The notes under the pieces: model-generated | Seen by the model: the letters and a program-made list of their open reading frames with translations, nothing else | What the model was told of the DNA's origin: nothing | Databases searched by the model: none | Assembly: GCA_900547755.1 (NCBI GenBank) | Contig: URIC01000032.1 | Span: 1 to 28,973, forward strand | Reading direction: 5' to 3' | DNA from: an uncultured Bacteroidales bacterium | GTDB lineage: Bacteria > Bacteroidota > Bacteroidia > Bacteroidales > Muribaculaceae | DNA length: 28,973 nt | Position numbers and translations under genes: made by a program | In this document: positions 15,661 through 24,050 of the stretch, piece by piece | Position numbering within the stretch: position 1 is the first letter of the stretch | Layout: every line of letters begins with the position of its first letter

Positions 15661-16737
15661 TTACTTCAAGTTAGCAGCCTCGAACTCCTGCATGCAAGCA
15701 ATGAGGGCGTCTACGCTCTCCATGGGGAGTGCATTGTAGAGGGATGCGCGGAAACCACCAACATCGCGGTGACCCTTGATACCCATCATACCCTTCTCTG
15801 TAGCGAAGTCAAAGAAGGCTTTCTCCAGTTCTTTGTACTCGGGACGCATAACGAAGCATACGTTCATGATTGAACGGTCTTCCTTGCCGGGGATAGTGGC
15901 GACGAACATCTTGCTGGCGTCGATAGCGGCATAGAGCTTCTCTGCCTTTGCGATGTCCATCTTCTCGATTTCGCGAACACCGCCGAGGCTCTTGTAATAT
16001 TTCAGAGTCTGGAGAGCTGCGTAGATGGGGAGTACCGGAGGAGTGTTGAACATGGAACCCTTGTCGACATGTGTCTGATACTTAAGCATCGTGGGGATAA
16101 CACGGTCTACGTGGCCCAGAGCGCTGTCCTTAACGATACAGATAGTAACGCCGGAAGGAGCGAGGTTCTTCTGAGCGCCTGCGTAGATGAGGTCATATTT
16201 GCTGACATCTACGGGACGAGAGAAGATATCGGAGCTCATGTCGCAAATCATGCGGCAAGGAACTTCGGGGTCCTTGCGGATTTCAGTACCGTAGATGGTG
16301 TTGTTTGAGGTGTAGTGGAAGTAGTCCACGTCAGCGGGCACTGTCCAATCCTTGGGGATAACAGTGTAGTGAGAATCCTTACCGGAAGCCACGACGTCGA
16401 CATCGCCGAAGAGCTTGGCCTCTTTGATAGCCTTGGAAGCCCATACGCCGGTGTCCAGATAAGCGGCTTTCTTGTTCAGGAAGTTCATGGGAGCCATTGC
16501 GAACTGCAGGCTGGCGCCACCGCCCAGGAAGAGCACTGAGTAGCCTTCGGGCACTTCAAGAAGTTCTTTTACGAGTGCAACAGCCTCATCAACGACAGCC
16601 TGGAACTGCTTGCTGCGGTGAGAAATCTCCAGAATGGAGAGACCCATGTCTGCAAAGTTGAGTACAGCGTCTGCTGTGTTCTTGATTGTGTACTGGCTCA
16701 GAATTGAAGGGCCGGCATAGAAATTGTGTTTCTTCAT
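15661..16737 (-). CDS. serC: Phosphoserine aminotransferase
   Basis: 358 residues, the normal SerC length. It transaminates 3-phosphohydroxypyruvate with glutamate to phosphoserine, using PLP in the cytoplasm. The N-terminal NFYAGPSIL (5-13), EISHRSKQF (37-45), GGGASLQFAMAPMN (72-85) and PLP-lysine segment YAGAQKNLAPSG (185-196, Lys190) are all present, as is the C-terminal GHRDVGGFRASLYNA. It is the first gene of serC-serA. No strong promoter was seen: a weak TAATTTCG lies at 16846-16853 on the minus strand without a matching -33 box. Confidence 0.97.
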   Translation of the reverse strand: MKKHNFYAGPSILSQYTIKNTADAVLNFADMGLSILEISHRSKQFQAVVDEAVALVKELLEVPEGYSVLFLGGGASLQFAMAPMNFLNKKAAYLDTGVWASKAIKEAKLFGDVDVVASGKDSHYTVIPKDWTVPADVDYFHYTSNNTIYGTEIRKDPEVPCRMICDMSSDIFSRPVDVSKYDLIYAGAQKNLAPSGVTICIVKDSALGHVDRVIPTMLKYQTHVDKGSMFNTPPVLPIYAALQTLKYYKSLGGVREIEKMDIAKAEKLYAAIDASKMFVATIPGKEDRSIMNVCFVMRPEYKELEKAFFDFATEKGMMGIKGHRDVGGFRASLYNALPMESVDALIACMQEFEAANLK

Positions 16738-16923
16738 GAGAAAATTGGTATAATAATTGATAATGTTTGTTCAGTTTTTCAGCCTTTCCCGAAGGCTGCT
16801 TTACATGATGGAAACCGCAGTTCCGGCTCCACCTTATTTTCAGTGCGAAATTACAACAATTTATTGATATTTCCACATTTTTAGCAAAAAATTTTTTCTT
16901 GCCCCGTTTTTCCGGGTCTGTCC

Positions 16924-16948
16924 CAATCATTTTGTTTCACAATGATTG
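16924..16948. repeat. Short inverted repeat between serC and kdsB
   Basis: CAATCATT (16924-16931) and AATGATTG (16941-16948) form an 8-bp inverted repeat with a 9-base loop, in the 275-base gap upstream of serC and downstream of kdsB. It could be an operator for serC or a weak kdsB 3' hairpin; neither strand has a T-run next to it. The rest of the gap is A+T-rich and shows nothing else. Confidence 0.3.
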
Positions 16949-17012
16949 TAAGCCATACCTCCTGTCACCTTCGATTTTCAACGCCTCCATAATACATTTG
17001 TGGGCGACGGGG

Positions 17013-17768
17013 TCAACTCAAGGTTTTCAGGAAAGCCTCGGCTTCGACCAGGTCCTCGGGAGTGTCGATGCCGACAGTGCGGTGCGAGGACTCGGCGGTA
17101 CGTATGCGCAGGCCGGCCTGCAGCCACCGTAACTGTTCTAGGCTCTCGGATGTCTCCAGCGGGGAGGGGGGCATGGAGGTGATGCGGCGCAGCACATCCG
17201 CCCGATAGGCATAGATACCGATATGTGCCAGGTAACGGTGCCGCGAGGCCCACTCTTCGACAGGCACATTACGTTGATAGGGAATGGGGAAACGAGAGAA
17301 GTAAAGGGCCGACGAGTCCTCTCCCACCACAGCTTTTACAAGCGCCGGGTCGGCCAGGCGGCTGTAAGGCGTATCAGACGGCAGCGGCCTGACAAGAGTA
17401 GCTATGTCCGTGTCCGGATATTTCTCGAACAGCGAACACAGAGCCCTCAGCTGGTCGGGATGCACAAAGGGTTCATCGCCCTGCACATTTACAATCACGT
17501 CTATGTCGGCAGGGAGCGAATCAGCGGCTTCGCGCACCCGGTCAGTGCCACACAGATGGTCCGCGCGGGTCATAACGGCATTGCCTCCCGCAGCCACTAC
17601 AGCCTGCCGGATGCGCTCGTCGTCCGTCGCCACAAGCGCGGGCAGACCGGCCTGACGCACTCTGTCCACCACATGGTTTATCACTTCTTTACCTCCCAGC
17701 CTGGCCAAAGGCTTGCCCGGGAATCGGGAAGACCCGTAACGGGCCGGTATGATTACTGCAAATTTCAT
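17013..17768 (-). CDS. kdsB: 3-deoxy-manno-octulosonate cytidylyltransferase (CMP-KDO synthetase)
   Basis: 251 residues. It activates KDO with CTP to CMP-KDO for the lipopolysaccharide inner core. The family signature IIPARYGSSRFPGKPL (6-21) is complete. Other matches are VATDDERI (47-54), VNVQGDEPF around 98-106 and the C-terminal IRTAESSHRTVGIDTPEDL. It begins 4 bases after the stop of the upstream membrane-protein gene on the same strand, so the two form an operon and kdsB is probably translated by re-initiation from it. Confidence 0.97.
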   Translation of the reverse strand: MKFAVIIPARYGSSRFPGKPLARLGGKEVINHVVDRVRQAGLPALVATDDERIRQAVVAAGGNAVMTRADHLCGTDRVREAADSLPADIDVIVNVQGDEPFVHPDQLRALCSLFEKYPDTDIATLVRPLPSDTPYSRLADPALVKAVVGEDSSALYFSRFPIPYQRNVPVEEWASRHRYLAHIGIYAYRADVLRRITSMPPSPLETSESLEQLRWLQAGLRIRTAESSHRTVGIDTPEDLVEAEAFLKTLS

Positions 17769-17772
17769 CTGT

Positions 17773-18852
17773 CTATTTCTTGGAAAAACTGTCCCGCAGC
17801 CATTTGGGCAGTATGCAGGAACCTATAATCAAGTACACATAGTAAGAGATGATACGCCAACAGCAGGCCATGAACAACGCCAAGGCCATGGTGGGGATAA
17901 GGGAGCCGTAGACCTCCGTAAAGAGCCATTCGCTGATGCCGGCGCCGCCGGGCGTAGGGCTTACTATCAGCAATACCCACACAATGAACTGACGTGCCAA
18001 TATAATCCACTGCTCGGGGTCGGCCGCAGGCACAAAGGCAAGAAACAGGGCATTGACCACCATATAACGGGAGAACCACGAGATAGCCGTGGCCCCGAAA
18101 ACCCGCACCCAGAAAATGAAGGGCTTGCGCCGCAGCATGGCCGAAGTGGCTGTCATATTGTCGCCCATAGCCTCTACCTTACCGCTCCAGCGACGCAAGA
18201 AAGGAAGCCGGAACAGACGCATCAGCAACGCCCGTATCCCTCTGGGCCACAATATTATGCCACAGAACAAGAAAAGTGTCCAAAGCACGATTCCGCCGTA
18301 TATCATCCAAAATGCGACCTCCAGGCCCATTCCGAACACCTGGCTGTGCATCGTGAACAATTGTCCGGCGGGTGTAAGCATTACAAATATCGGAGCCATT
18401 ACCACCAGGTACAGTTCATCCAGAAACAAGGTGGTGAACATCAGAGTGGTTGCTCTGCCAAGTTCTATGCCCTCGCGGTTCAGATATATCATTCCGAATG
18501 AACTGCCGCCCACCGTGGAGGGGGTCACGGCGCTTGTAAATTCACACAGGAAGTTGACACGAATGGCCTGCTTCCATTTCAGTTCCTTGTCCGTAAGCAG
18601 ACGGAAACGCCAGCTCAGGCCAAAGTCTCGGCCGGACATAAAGAGAAAGGCCAGCATCAGACACCCTATGACGTATGGGGTGAACTCAATCCCCTCTATA
18701 AGGTCAGGCAGATTGCTGTCCTGTGCATCCCGGTAGAACATCCAGGCCACCACGCACACACCTATCACTACCGGAAGCAGAATCTTCCAGAGGGCAAACT
18801 GTCTGCGTGTCTTGGCGTTTTCATCCGCCTGAAGATGTAGGGGTTCTTTCAT
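17773..18852 (-). CDS. Multi-pass membrane protein, lysylphosphatidylglycerol synthetase TM-region/UPF0104 family (flippase-like)
   Basis: 359 residues from the ATG at 18850-18852. The frame stays open upstream to 18951, but that part is Cys/Lys-rich and overlaps a likely -7 box. About eight hydrophobic segments are visible, starting at about residue 19. The family-typical EFTSAVTPSTVGGSSFGMIYL and the downstream SPTPGGAGISEWLF match the LPG-synthase transmembrane domain without its aminoacyl-transferase part. Homologues are proposed lipid or glycan-intermediate transporters. Linkage to kdsB suggests a role around LPS or envelope lipid, but that is inference. Confidence 0.85.
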   Translation of the reverse strand: MKEPLHLQADENAKTRRQFALWKILLPVVIGVCVVAWMFYRDAQDSNLPDLIEGIEFTPYVIGCLMLAFLFMSGRDFGLSWRFRLLTDKELKWKQAIRVNFLCEFTSAVTPSTVGGSSFGMIYLNREGIELGRATTLMFTTLFLDELYLVVMAPIFVMLTPAGQLFTMHSQVFGMGLEVAFWMIYGGIVLWTLFLFCGIILWPRGIRALLMRLFRLPFLRRWSGKVEAMGDNMTATSAMLRRKPFIFWVRVFGATAISWFSRYMVVNALFLAFVPAADPEQWIILARQFIVWVLLIVSPTPGGAGISEWLFTEVYGSLIPTMALALFMACCWRIISYYVYLIIGSCILPKWLRDSFSKK

Positions 18853-18861
18853 GGTCGAGTG

Positions 18862-18869
18862 CAAAGATA
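18862..18869 (-). promoter_or_regulatory. Possible -7 box before the flippase-like gene
   Basis: TATCTTTG on the minus strand ends 10 bases before the chosen ATG at 18852. No good TTTG sits at the correct distance, and the implied leader would be almost absent, so this is weak. It mainly argues against the longer upstream start at 18951. Confidence 0.3.
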
Positions 18870-19152
18870 AGCATTTTTTCCAATATATGCAGCGGCATTT
18901 TTCAATTAGACCTAATCTTCCGAAATTTGTACCAATCCGTGTATACCGCATGAGGATGCGGACCGCCTAAGCCCGCTCTCCCTCTTATATAGGCCGGTTT
19001 TCCCTCCTTATGACGGCGCTCCGCATTATTCCCGGCTATTCGCCGTACTTGAGACGTATCATAGGGCAAATTTTCATCATATCATATAAGGCTGATAATA
19101 AACCCATTGACTGCAATAACATCCCGGAGCATTAAAAAAAGTGGTTAAAAAA

Positions 19153-19184
19153 TTTGGCGGTTTAAGAAAAGCAGGCTAAATTTG
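19153..19184 (+). promoter_or_regulatory. Promoter of tRNA-Met
   Basis: TTTG (19153-19156), 20 bases, then TAAATTTG (19177-19184). Transcription should begin near 19191, leaving a leader of about 65 bases before the mature tRNA. That leader contains a small hairpin formed by CTCGC and GCGAG (19187-19202). The preceding gap from 18953 shows no other feature I can support. Confidence 0.75.
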
Positions 19185-19255
19185 CACTCGCAAAAGCGCG
19201 AGAAGCGTTAAAAATTCTTTTAAATTCATACTACAAGGTTTTTTTCATATTAGAT

Positions 19256-19332
19256 GGCGGGATAGCTCAGTTGGTTAGAGCGTCGGATTCATAACCCGGA
19301 GGTCTCGAGTTCAATTCTCGATCCCGCTACCA
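19256..19332 (+). tRNA. tRNA-Met (anticodon CAT)
   Basis: A 77-base cloverleaf with 3' CCA encoded. The acceptor stem GGCGGGA pairs with TCCCGCT (G1 with U72), the D-stem is GCTC/GAGC, the anticodon loop TTCATAA contains CAT, and the T-stem is TCGAG/CTCGA. The first base pair and D-arm fit an elongator rather than an initiator tRNA. A lysidine-modified tRNA-Ile(CAT) cannot be fully excluded from sequence alone. The last anticodon-stem pair is A31-C39, a mismatch. Confidence 0.92.
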
Positions 19333-19333
19333 G

Positions 19334-19371
19334 GTCAGCCCAAGACGAGAGTCTCGGGCTGACTTGTTTTT
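19334..19371 (+). terminator. Terminator after tRNA-Met
   Basis: A 13-bp stem with one mismatch (GTCAGCCCAAGAC at 19334-19346 with GTCTCGGGCTGAC at 19351-19363, loop GAGA) is followed by TTGTTTTTA. It separates the tRNA from trkA. Confidence 0.88.
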
Positions 19372-19390
19372 AGGGACCTGTCAATTTGAT

Positions 19391-19421
19391 TTTGCAATTC
19401 GCGAAAAATACCTTAAATTCG
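19391..19421 (+). promoter_or_regulatory. Promoter of trkA-trkH
   Basis: TTTG (19391-19394), 19 bases, then TAAATTCG (19414-19421), one base off the -7 consensus. The predicted start near 19427 is about 15 bases before the trkA ATG. Confidence 0.6.
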
Positions 19422-19442
19422 CATTTCCAAAAGTGAACATAA

Positions 19443-20711
19443 ATGAAAATCACAATTGCCGGGGCCGGACATGTCGGCTCACATCTGGCGCGATACCTCT
19501 CCACCGAAAATCAGGACATCTATATCATTGACCCGGATACCGACCGTCTGCAGGCTCTTGACATGGACTTCAATCTCATGGCCGTAAACGGAGAGGCCAC
19601 CGACTTCGACGCCCTTCGCCAAGCCAAGGCCTCCACCGCCGATATGTTCATAGCCGTCACTCCCGTCACCTCCGACAACCTTGTGGCCTGCTGCATGGCC
19701 AAGTCCATGGGCGCCCGTCTTACTGTGGCGCGCGTGGACAAGGCGGAATACGTAGAGAGCGACAACCTTGGAGTACTCGGCCGCATGGGCGTGGACCGCG
19801 TCATCTTCCCGGAACTGCTCGCCGCCGAGGCCATATTGGATGCCCTGCGACATCCCTGGACACGAAGCTGGCACGAGTTCCCGCAAGCCGGCGTGGCCAT
19901 GCTTGCTGTCAGGGTGAAAGCGGAAGCCCCGATTTCCGGCAAACCTCTACGCGCCCTATCGGCCCGTAGCGCCCAGATACACGTGTCGGCCATTCGCCGC
20001 AACGGCAAAACCCTTATCCCGCACGGCGACACCGTGGTGATGGGCGACGACGTGCTCTACCTCACCTCTATGCTGCAGGACATACAACTGGTGAAACAGC
20101 TTGTAGGCAAAAGCGAGAAACGAATCAAACGTGTACTGATAAGCGGAGGCGGCAAACTGACACGTGTCCTGGCAGACCGTGGCCGAAACGAATTTTCGTT
20201 TACCATCATCGAGAGCCAGGAGCAGGTGTGCCGTTCCCTTACCCGCTCTTGCCCGCACTGCCGAATCATACTCGGCCAGGCGAGCGAGGAGTCGGATATG
20301 GCTCAAGCCGGGCTGTATGACGCCGATGCTTTCATAGCTCTGAGCAAATACGACCAGGACAACATACTGGACTGCATCACAGCCGCCGAGGCCGGTGTGG
20401 GCAAGCGTGTGGCCGAAATAGAGCATTACCGGTATCTGGACAAGGCCGAAGCATTGGGCATTAGCACCATTATAAACAAACAGCATATAGCTGCCAACGC
20501 TATTTTCCAGCTGATGCTGGACGCTGATTCCTCCACCTCCAAATGTCTGCCGCTGGCCGATGCCGAAGTAGGCCGTTTCTGCGTACGGGACGACACCCGT
20601 CTGGCCGGTCGTCTGGTAAAGGATCTGGACCTGCCGCACGAACTGACTTTCGCGGCATTGATACGAGACGGACGCGGTAAGCTCGTCACCGGCTCCACTG
20701 ATTCCCGGTGA
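19443..20711 (+). CDS. trkA: Trk potassium uptake regulator TrkA, with a frameshifted C-terminus
   Basis: 422 residues as read, with the full TrkA layout: Rossmann RCK-N (GAGHVG at 7-12), a first RCK-C domain about 140-220, a second RCK-N (SGGGKLTRVLA near 232) and a second RCK-C. TrkA binds NAD(H) and gates the TrkH potassium channel on the cytoplasmic face. The reading frame stops at 20709-20711 after KLVTGSTDSR. From 20701 the next frame instead reads IPGDDVIVFCLAGALNKVEK and ends at a TGA (20770-20772) overlapping the trkH ATG. The expected C-terminal strand therefore lies one frame over; see the separate entry. Transcribed with trkH. Confidence 0.93.
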   Translation: MKITIAGAGHVGSHLARYLSTENQDIYIIDPDTDRLQALDMDFNLMAVNGEATDFDALRQAKASTADMFIAVTPVTSDNLVACCMAKSMGARLTVARVDKAEYVESDNLGVLGRMGVDRVIFPELLAAEAILDALRHPWTRSWHEFPQAGVAMLAVRVKAEAPISGKPLRALSARSAQIHVSAIRRNGKTLIPHGDTVVMGDDVLYLTSMLQDIQLVKQLVGKSEKRIKRVLISGGGKLTRVLADRGRNEFSFTIIESQEQVCRSLTRSCPHCRIILGQASEESDMAQAGLYDADAFIALSKYDQDNILDCITAAEAGVGKRVAEIEHYRYLDKAEALGISTIINKQHIAANAIFQLMLDADSSTSKCLPLADAEVGRFCVRDDTRLAGRLVKDLDLPHELTFAALIRDGRGKLVTGSTDSR

Positions 20712-20772
20712 CGACGTGATAGTCTTCTGTCTGGCAGGCGCACTGAATAAAGTAGAGAAACTATTTGCCTGA
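20701..20772 (+). other. trkA: Out-of-frame C-terminal tail of TrkA
   Basis: These 23 codons plus stop encode the usual end of a TrkA second RCK-C domain (GDDVIVFCLAG, then NKVEKLFA) but are not in the trkA frame. A +1 or -2 base change between 20697 and 20701 would join them. In that repaired form the stop TGA overlaps the trkH start ATG in TGATG, the coupling expected for a trkA-trkH operon. Confidence 0.8.
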
Positions 20773-22268
20773 TGACCAGATTTCACATCAATATAATACG
20801 TCGTCCGCGTCCGGTGCTGAATGTGGCCCGTATAGCCGAGGTACTCGGCTTGCTACTGTTGGTGGAGGCGGCATTTATGCTCCTGCCCTTAGGAATAACC
20901 CTATGGCTCGGCGAGTCAGACGCCATGCCTTTCGCCATAGCCGCCGCCGCCACAGCCCTGCTTGGATTCTGCATGAAACGCTTTTCCCGCCCGAAGGACA
21001 GTATGCTGCACCGCCGCGACGGATGCCTGCTTACGGTGCTGGTGTGGGTGGTATTTTCCCTCATGGGGATGATTCCGTTTCTCATTTGCTCGACCCCTTT
21101 GGATACAAGCGAAGCATTCTTCGAGACCATCAGCGGCTTCACCACCACAGGAGCCACCGTCATACGCAACGTGGAGAAGTGCAGCCACGGCATACTCTTA
21201 TGGCGTGCCCTCACCCAGTGGATTGGAGGACTCGGAATAGTGGTATTCACCCTGGCCATAATCCCGTCCCTAAACAACGGCGGAGGCCTCTCCATGTATA
21301 ACTCCGAAGTGTCGGGAATAACCCATGACAAGCTGGAAGCCCGAGTGGCAGCTACCGCAAAGTATCTGTGGGGGCTGTATTCCGCCCTGACCGTCGCGCT
21401 GGTGCTTCTGCTATGGGCCGGACCCATGAGCCTGTTCGACAGCGTATGCCAGGCCATGGCCACTGTATCCACAGGAGGATATTCCACGCGCGACGACTCC
21501 ATAGCCGGGTTCCACTCCACTTACGTCAAAATAGTCATTACCTTCTTCATGTTCACCGGCGGCATGAACTTCTCTCTGCTTGTGGCTGCGGCAAAAGGTC
21601 ATTTCAGACATATATGGCGCAACGACGTATTGCGTATGTTCGTGGCCCTCGTTCTCGGCTACTTCCTGTTCATATTGCTGCTTAACATAAATTCCGGAGC
21701 TTTCAGCGGCGATGCCAACGGCATCGTGGACCCGCTGTTCCACGTGGTGTCGGCCATGACATCCACCGGATTCGGCGTGGCCGACTATGAGCAATGGGGA
21801 TATACAGTCCTCGTCCTCACCTGTTTTATGATGTATGTGGGTGCTTGTGCCGGCTCCACCACCGGCGGCCTGAAGCTGGACCGTCTCCTTTACATAATCA
21901 AGAATTTCAGGCTGCAGGTGAGCCGCAGCATCAATCCGCGTCTGATGCGCTCCGTGCGTGTGGGAGGTGGCTGCATCACCCCCGCACAGGCAGACATGAT
22001 TGGCGCTTTCACTTTCATTTTCACCCTGCTGATAGTAATCGGCGGCATCTTCCTGGCCACTATGGGTTTTCCGATAGTGGACGCTTTCTTCTCATCCATA
22101 TCGTGCGCGGCCAACAACGGTCTGGGGGTGGGAGTCACCGGCGTAAGCGGCTCCTTCGACCTGCTGCCTCCCGCCGGACGCTGGCTTATGAGCTTTCTGA
22201 TGCTGGCCGGACGCCTTGAAGTATTCAGCGTAATAGTGCTGTTGGCCCCCGCTTTCTGGCACCGCTGA
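20772..22268 (+). CDS. trkH: Trk potassium uptake channel subunit TrkH
   Basis: 498 residues with about ten hydrophobic segments. The four selectivity-filter repeats of the TrkH/KtrB superfamily can be followed: FTTTGAT near 122, STGGYST near 236, STGFGV near 335 and the last loop NNGLGVG. WIGGLGIVVFTLAIIPSL and the GACAGSTTGGLKLDR segment are highly typical of TrkH. It is the inner-membrane pore for K+ uptake, gated by TrkA. Its ATG overlaps the stop of the frame-corrected trkA, so it would normally be translationally coupled to it. Confidence 0.97.
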   Translation: MTRFHINIIRRPRPVLNVARIAEVLGLLLLVEAAFMLLPLGITLWLGESDAMPFAIAAAATALLGFCMKRFSRPKDSMLHRRDGCLLTVLVWVVFSLMGMIPFLICSTPLDTSEAFFETISGFTTTGATVIRNVEKCSHGILLWRALTQWIGGLGIVVFTLAIIPSLNNGGGLSMYNSEVSGITHDKLEARVAATAKYLWGLYSALTVALVLLLWAGPMSLFDSVCQAMATVSTGGYSTRDDSIAGFHSTYVKIVITFFMFTGGMNFSLLVAAAKGHFRHIWRNDVLRMFVALVLGYFLFILLLNINSGAFSGDANGIVDPLFHVVSAMTSTGFGVADYEQWGYTVLVLTCFMMYVGACAGSTTGGLKLDRLLYIIKNFRLQVSRSINPRLMRSVRVGGGCITPAQADMIGAFTFIFTLLIVIGGIFLATMGFPIVDAFFSSISCAANNGLGVGVTGVSGSFDLLPPAGRWLMSFLMLAGRLEVFSVIVLLAPAFWHR

Positions 22269-22290
22269 ATCCCGCCTCCTGAAACCGGGG

Positions 22291-22321
22291 TTGTACATTC
22301 GCGGATTTTTTGCTAATTTTG
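22291..22321 (+). promoter_or_regulatory. Promoter of glnS-HAD-rarA
   Basis: TTG (22291-22293), 20 bases, then TAATTTTG (22314-22321). Predicted start is near 22328, about 19 bases before the glnS ATG. Confidence 0.7.
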
Positions 22322-22346
22322 CGCACTATAAACATTTACCTCTGTT

Positions 22347-24050
22347 ATGGAAGAAATTAAGGATGACATTCTGGCTCCCGAGGGCGAAAGCCTCAACTTT
22401 GTGGAGCAAATCATAAAGGATGACCTGGAGGCCGGCAAAAACGGCGGACGCCTCAACACCCGTTTCCCGCCGGAGCCCAACGGCTACCTGCACATAGGCC
22501 ACGCCAAGGCTTTTATCATGGACTTCGGGGCAGCCGAGAAATTCGGTGGCACATGCAACCTGCGTTTCGATGACACCAATCCCCAGAAGGAAGATATGGA
22601 GTATGTGGAGGCCATCAAACGCGATATACACTGGCTCGGATATGACTGGCAGGACCGCCTGTACTACGCCTCTGACTACTTCCCGAAATTGTATGCCCTG
22701 GCCGAGCGCCTTATACGCGAGGGCAAGGCTTACGTGGACGAGCAGACCAGCGAACAGATTGCCGCACAGAAGGGCACACCTACCACTCCCGGACAGAACA
22801 GCCCTTTCCGCGACCGCTCCCCGGAGGAAAACCTGGACCTCTTCCACCGCATGAATGCCGGCGAGTTCCCTGAAGGAAGCATGGTGCTGCGTGCCAAAAT
22901 AGACATGGCCAGCGACAATATGCACTTCCGCGACCCCATAATGTACCGCATCATCTTCACCCCTCACTGGCGCACCGGCGAGACCTGGAAAGTCTACCCC
23001 ATGTATGACTTCGCTCATGGCCAAAGTGACTATTTCGAAGGTGTGACTCACTCTATATGTACGCTGGAGTTCGTGCCTCACCGCCCCCTTTACGACTATT
23101 TCGTGCGTGAGCTGGCCGACGAGTCTTACTGCCCGCGTCAGATTGAGTTCAACCGCCTCAACCTCACCTACACGGTGATGAGCAAGCGCAAACTGCTCAC
23201 TCTGGTAAAGGAGGGTCTGGTAAACGGCTGGGACGACCCCCGTATGCCCACTATCTGCGGTCTGCGCCGCAGGGGATACACTCCGACCTCCATCAAGGAC
23301 TTCGTGAACCGCATCGGGTACACCAAATATGAGGCTCTGAACCACATCGAACTTCTGGAACACAGCATACGCGAGGACCTTAACAAGACAGCCACCCGCG
23401 TCAGCGCGGTACAGAACCCTGTAAAGCTGATTCTGACCAACTATCCCGAGGGGCAGACCGAGACTATGCTTATGGACAACAACCCCGAGCAGGACAACGC
23501 AGGCGCGCACGAGATGCCGTTCAGCCGCGAGCTCTGGATAGAGCGCGAAGACTTTATGGAGAATCCTCCGAAAAAATTCTTCCGTCTGTCTCCCGACAAG
23601 GAGGTCCGCCTCAAGGGCGCATATATAATCAGATGTACCGGCGTCAAGAAAAACGAGCAAGGGGAAATAGAGGAAATCTACGCCACATACGACCCCGAGA
23701 CACGCAGCGGCCTTCCCGGAGCTGACCGTAAGGTGAAGGGCACCCTCCACTGGGTGAACGTGCCTACTTCCGTCGACGTGGAAGTGCGTGACTACGACCG
23801 GCTCTTTGCCGTGGAGAATCCTTCGGCTGAGGAGGGGGACTTCCGCGACCTGCTCAATCCCGACTCCCTGAAAGTGCGTCAGGGGGTGAAAGTGGAACCT
23901 TGGTTGGCTGAAAACGCCGGAATAGGCGACCACTTCCAGTTCCAGAGACTCGGTTATTACACCGTTGACCCCGATACCGCCAACGGAAGAATCGTATTCA
24001 ACAAGACCATCGGACTGAAAGACACCTGGGCCAAGCAGAGCAAAAAATGA
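22347..24050 (+). CDS. glnS: Glutaminyl-tRNA synthetase
   Basis: 567 residues, normal for GlnRS. The class I signature PPEPNGYLHIGHAKA (41-55) and the KMSKS-type loop VMSKRKL (277-283) are present. GlnRS rather than GluRS is supported by RFDDTNPQKEDMEYVEAIKRD-like sequence near 75-95, WDDPRMPTI (about 294-302) and a C-terminal double beta-barrel anticodon-binding domain ending at GRIVFNKTIGLKDTW. It charges tRNA-Gln with glutamine directly. The stop overlaps the start of the next gene in ATGA. Confidence 0.97.
   Translation: MEEIKDDILAPEGESLNFVEQIIKDDLEAGKNGGRLNTRFPPEPNGYLHIGHAKAFIMDFGAAEKFGGTCNLRFDDTNPQKEDMEYVEAIKRDIHWLGYDWQDRLYYASDYFPKLYALAERLIREGKAYVDEQTSEQIAAQKGTPTTPGQNSPFRDRSPEENLDLFHRMNAGEFPEGSMVLRAKIDMASDNMHFRDPIMYRIIFTPHWRTGETWKVYPMYDFAHGQSDYFEGVTHSICTLEFVPHRPLYDYFVRELADESYCPRQIEFNRLNLTYTVMSKRKLLTLVKEGLVNGWDDPRMPTICGLRRRGYTPTSIKDFVNRIGYTKYEALNHIELLEHSIREDLNKTATRVSAVQNPVKLILTNYPEGQTETMLMDNNPEQDNAGAHEMPFSRELWIEREDFMENPPKKFFRLSPDKEVRLKGAYIIRCTGVKKNEQGEIEEIYATYDPETRSGLPGADRKVKGTLHWVNVPTSVDVEVRDYDRLFAVENPSAEEGDFRDLLNPDSLKVRQGVKVEPWLAENAGIGDHFQFQRLGYYTVDPDTANGRIVFNKTIGLKDTWAKQSKK

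Noticed and set aside
22326..23933. Long open frame opposite glnS (minus strand)
   Set aside because: It mirrors glnS codon periodicity in G+C-rich DNA and has no recognisable motif, while glnS on the other strand is unambiguous.
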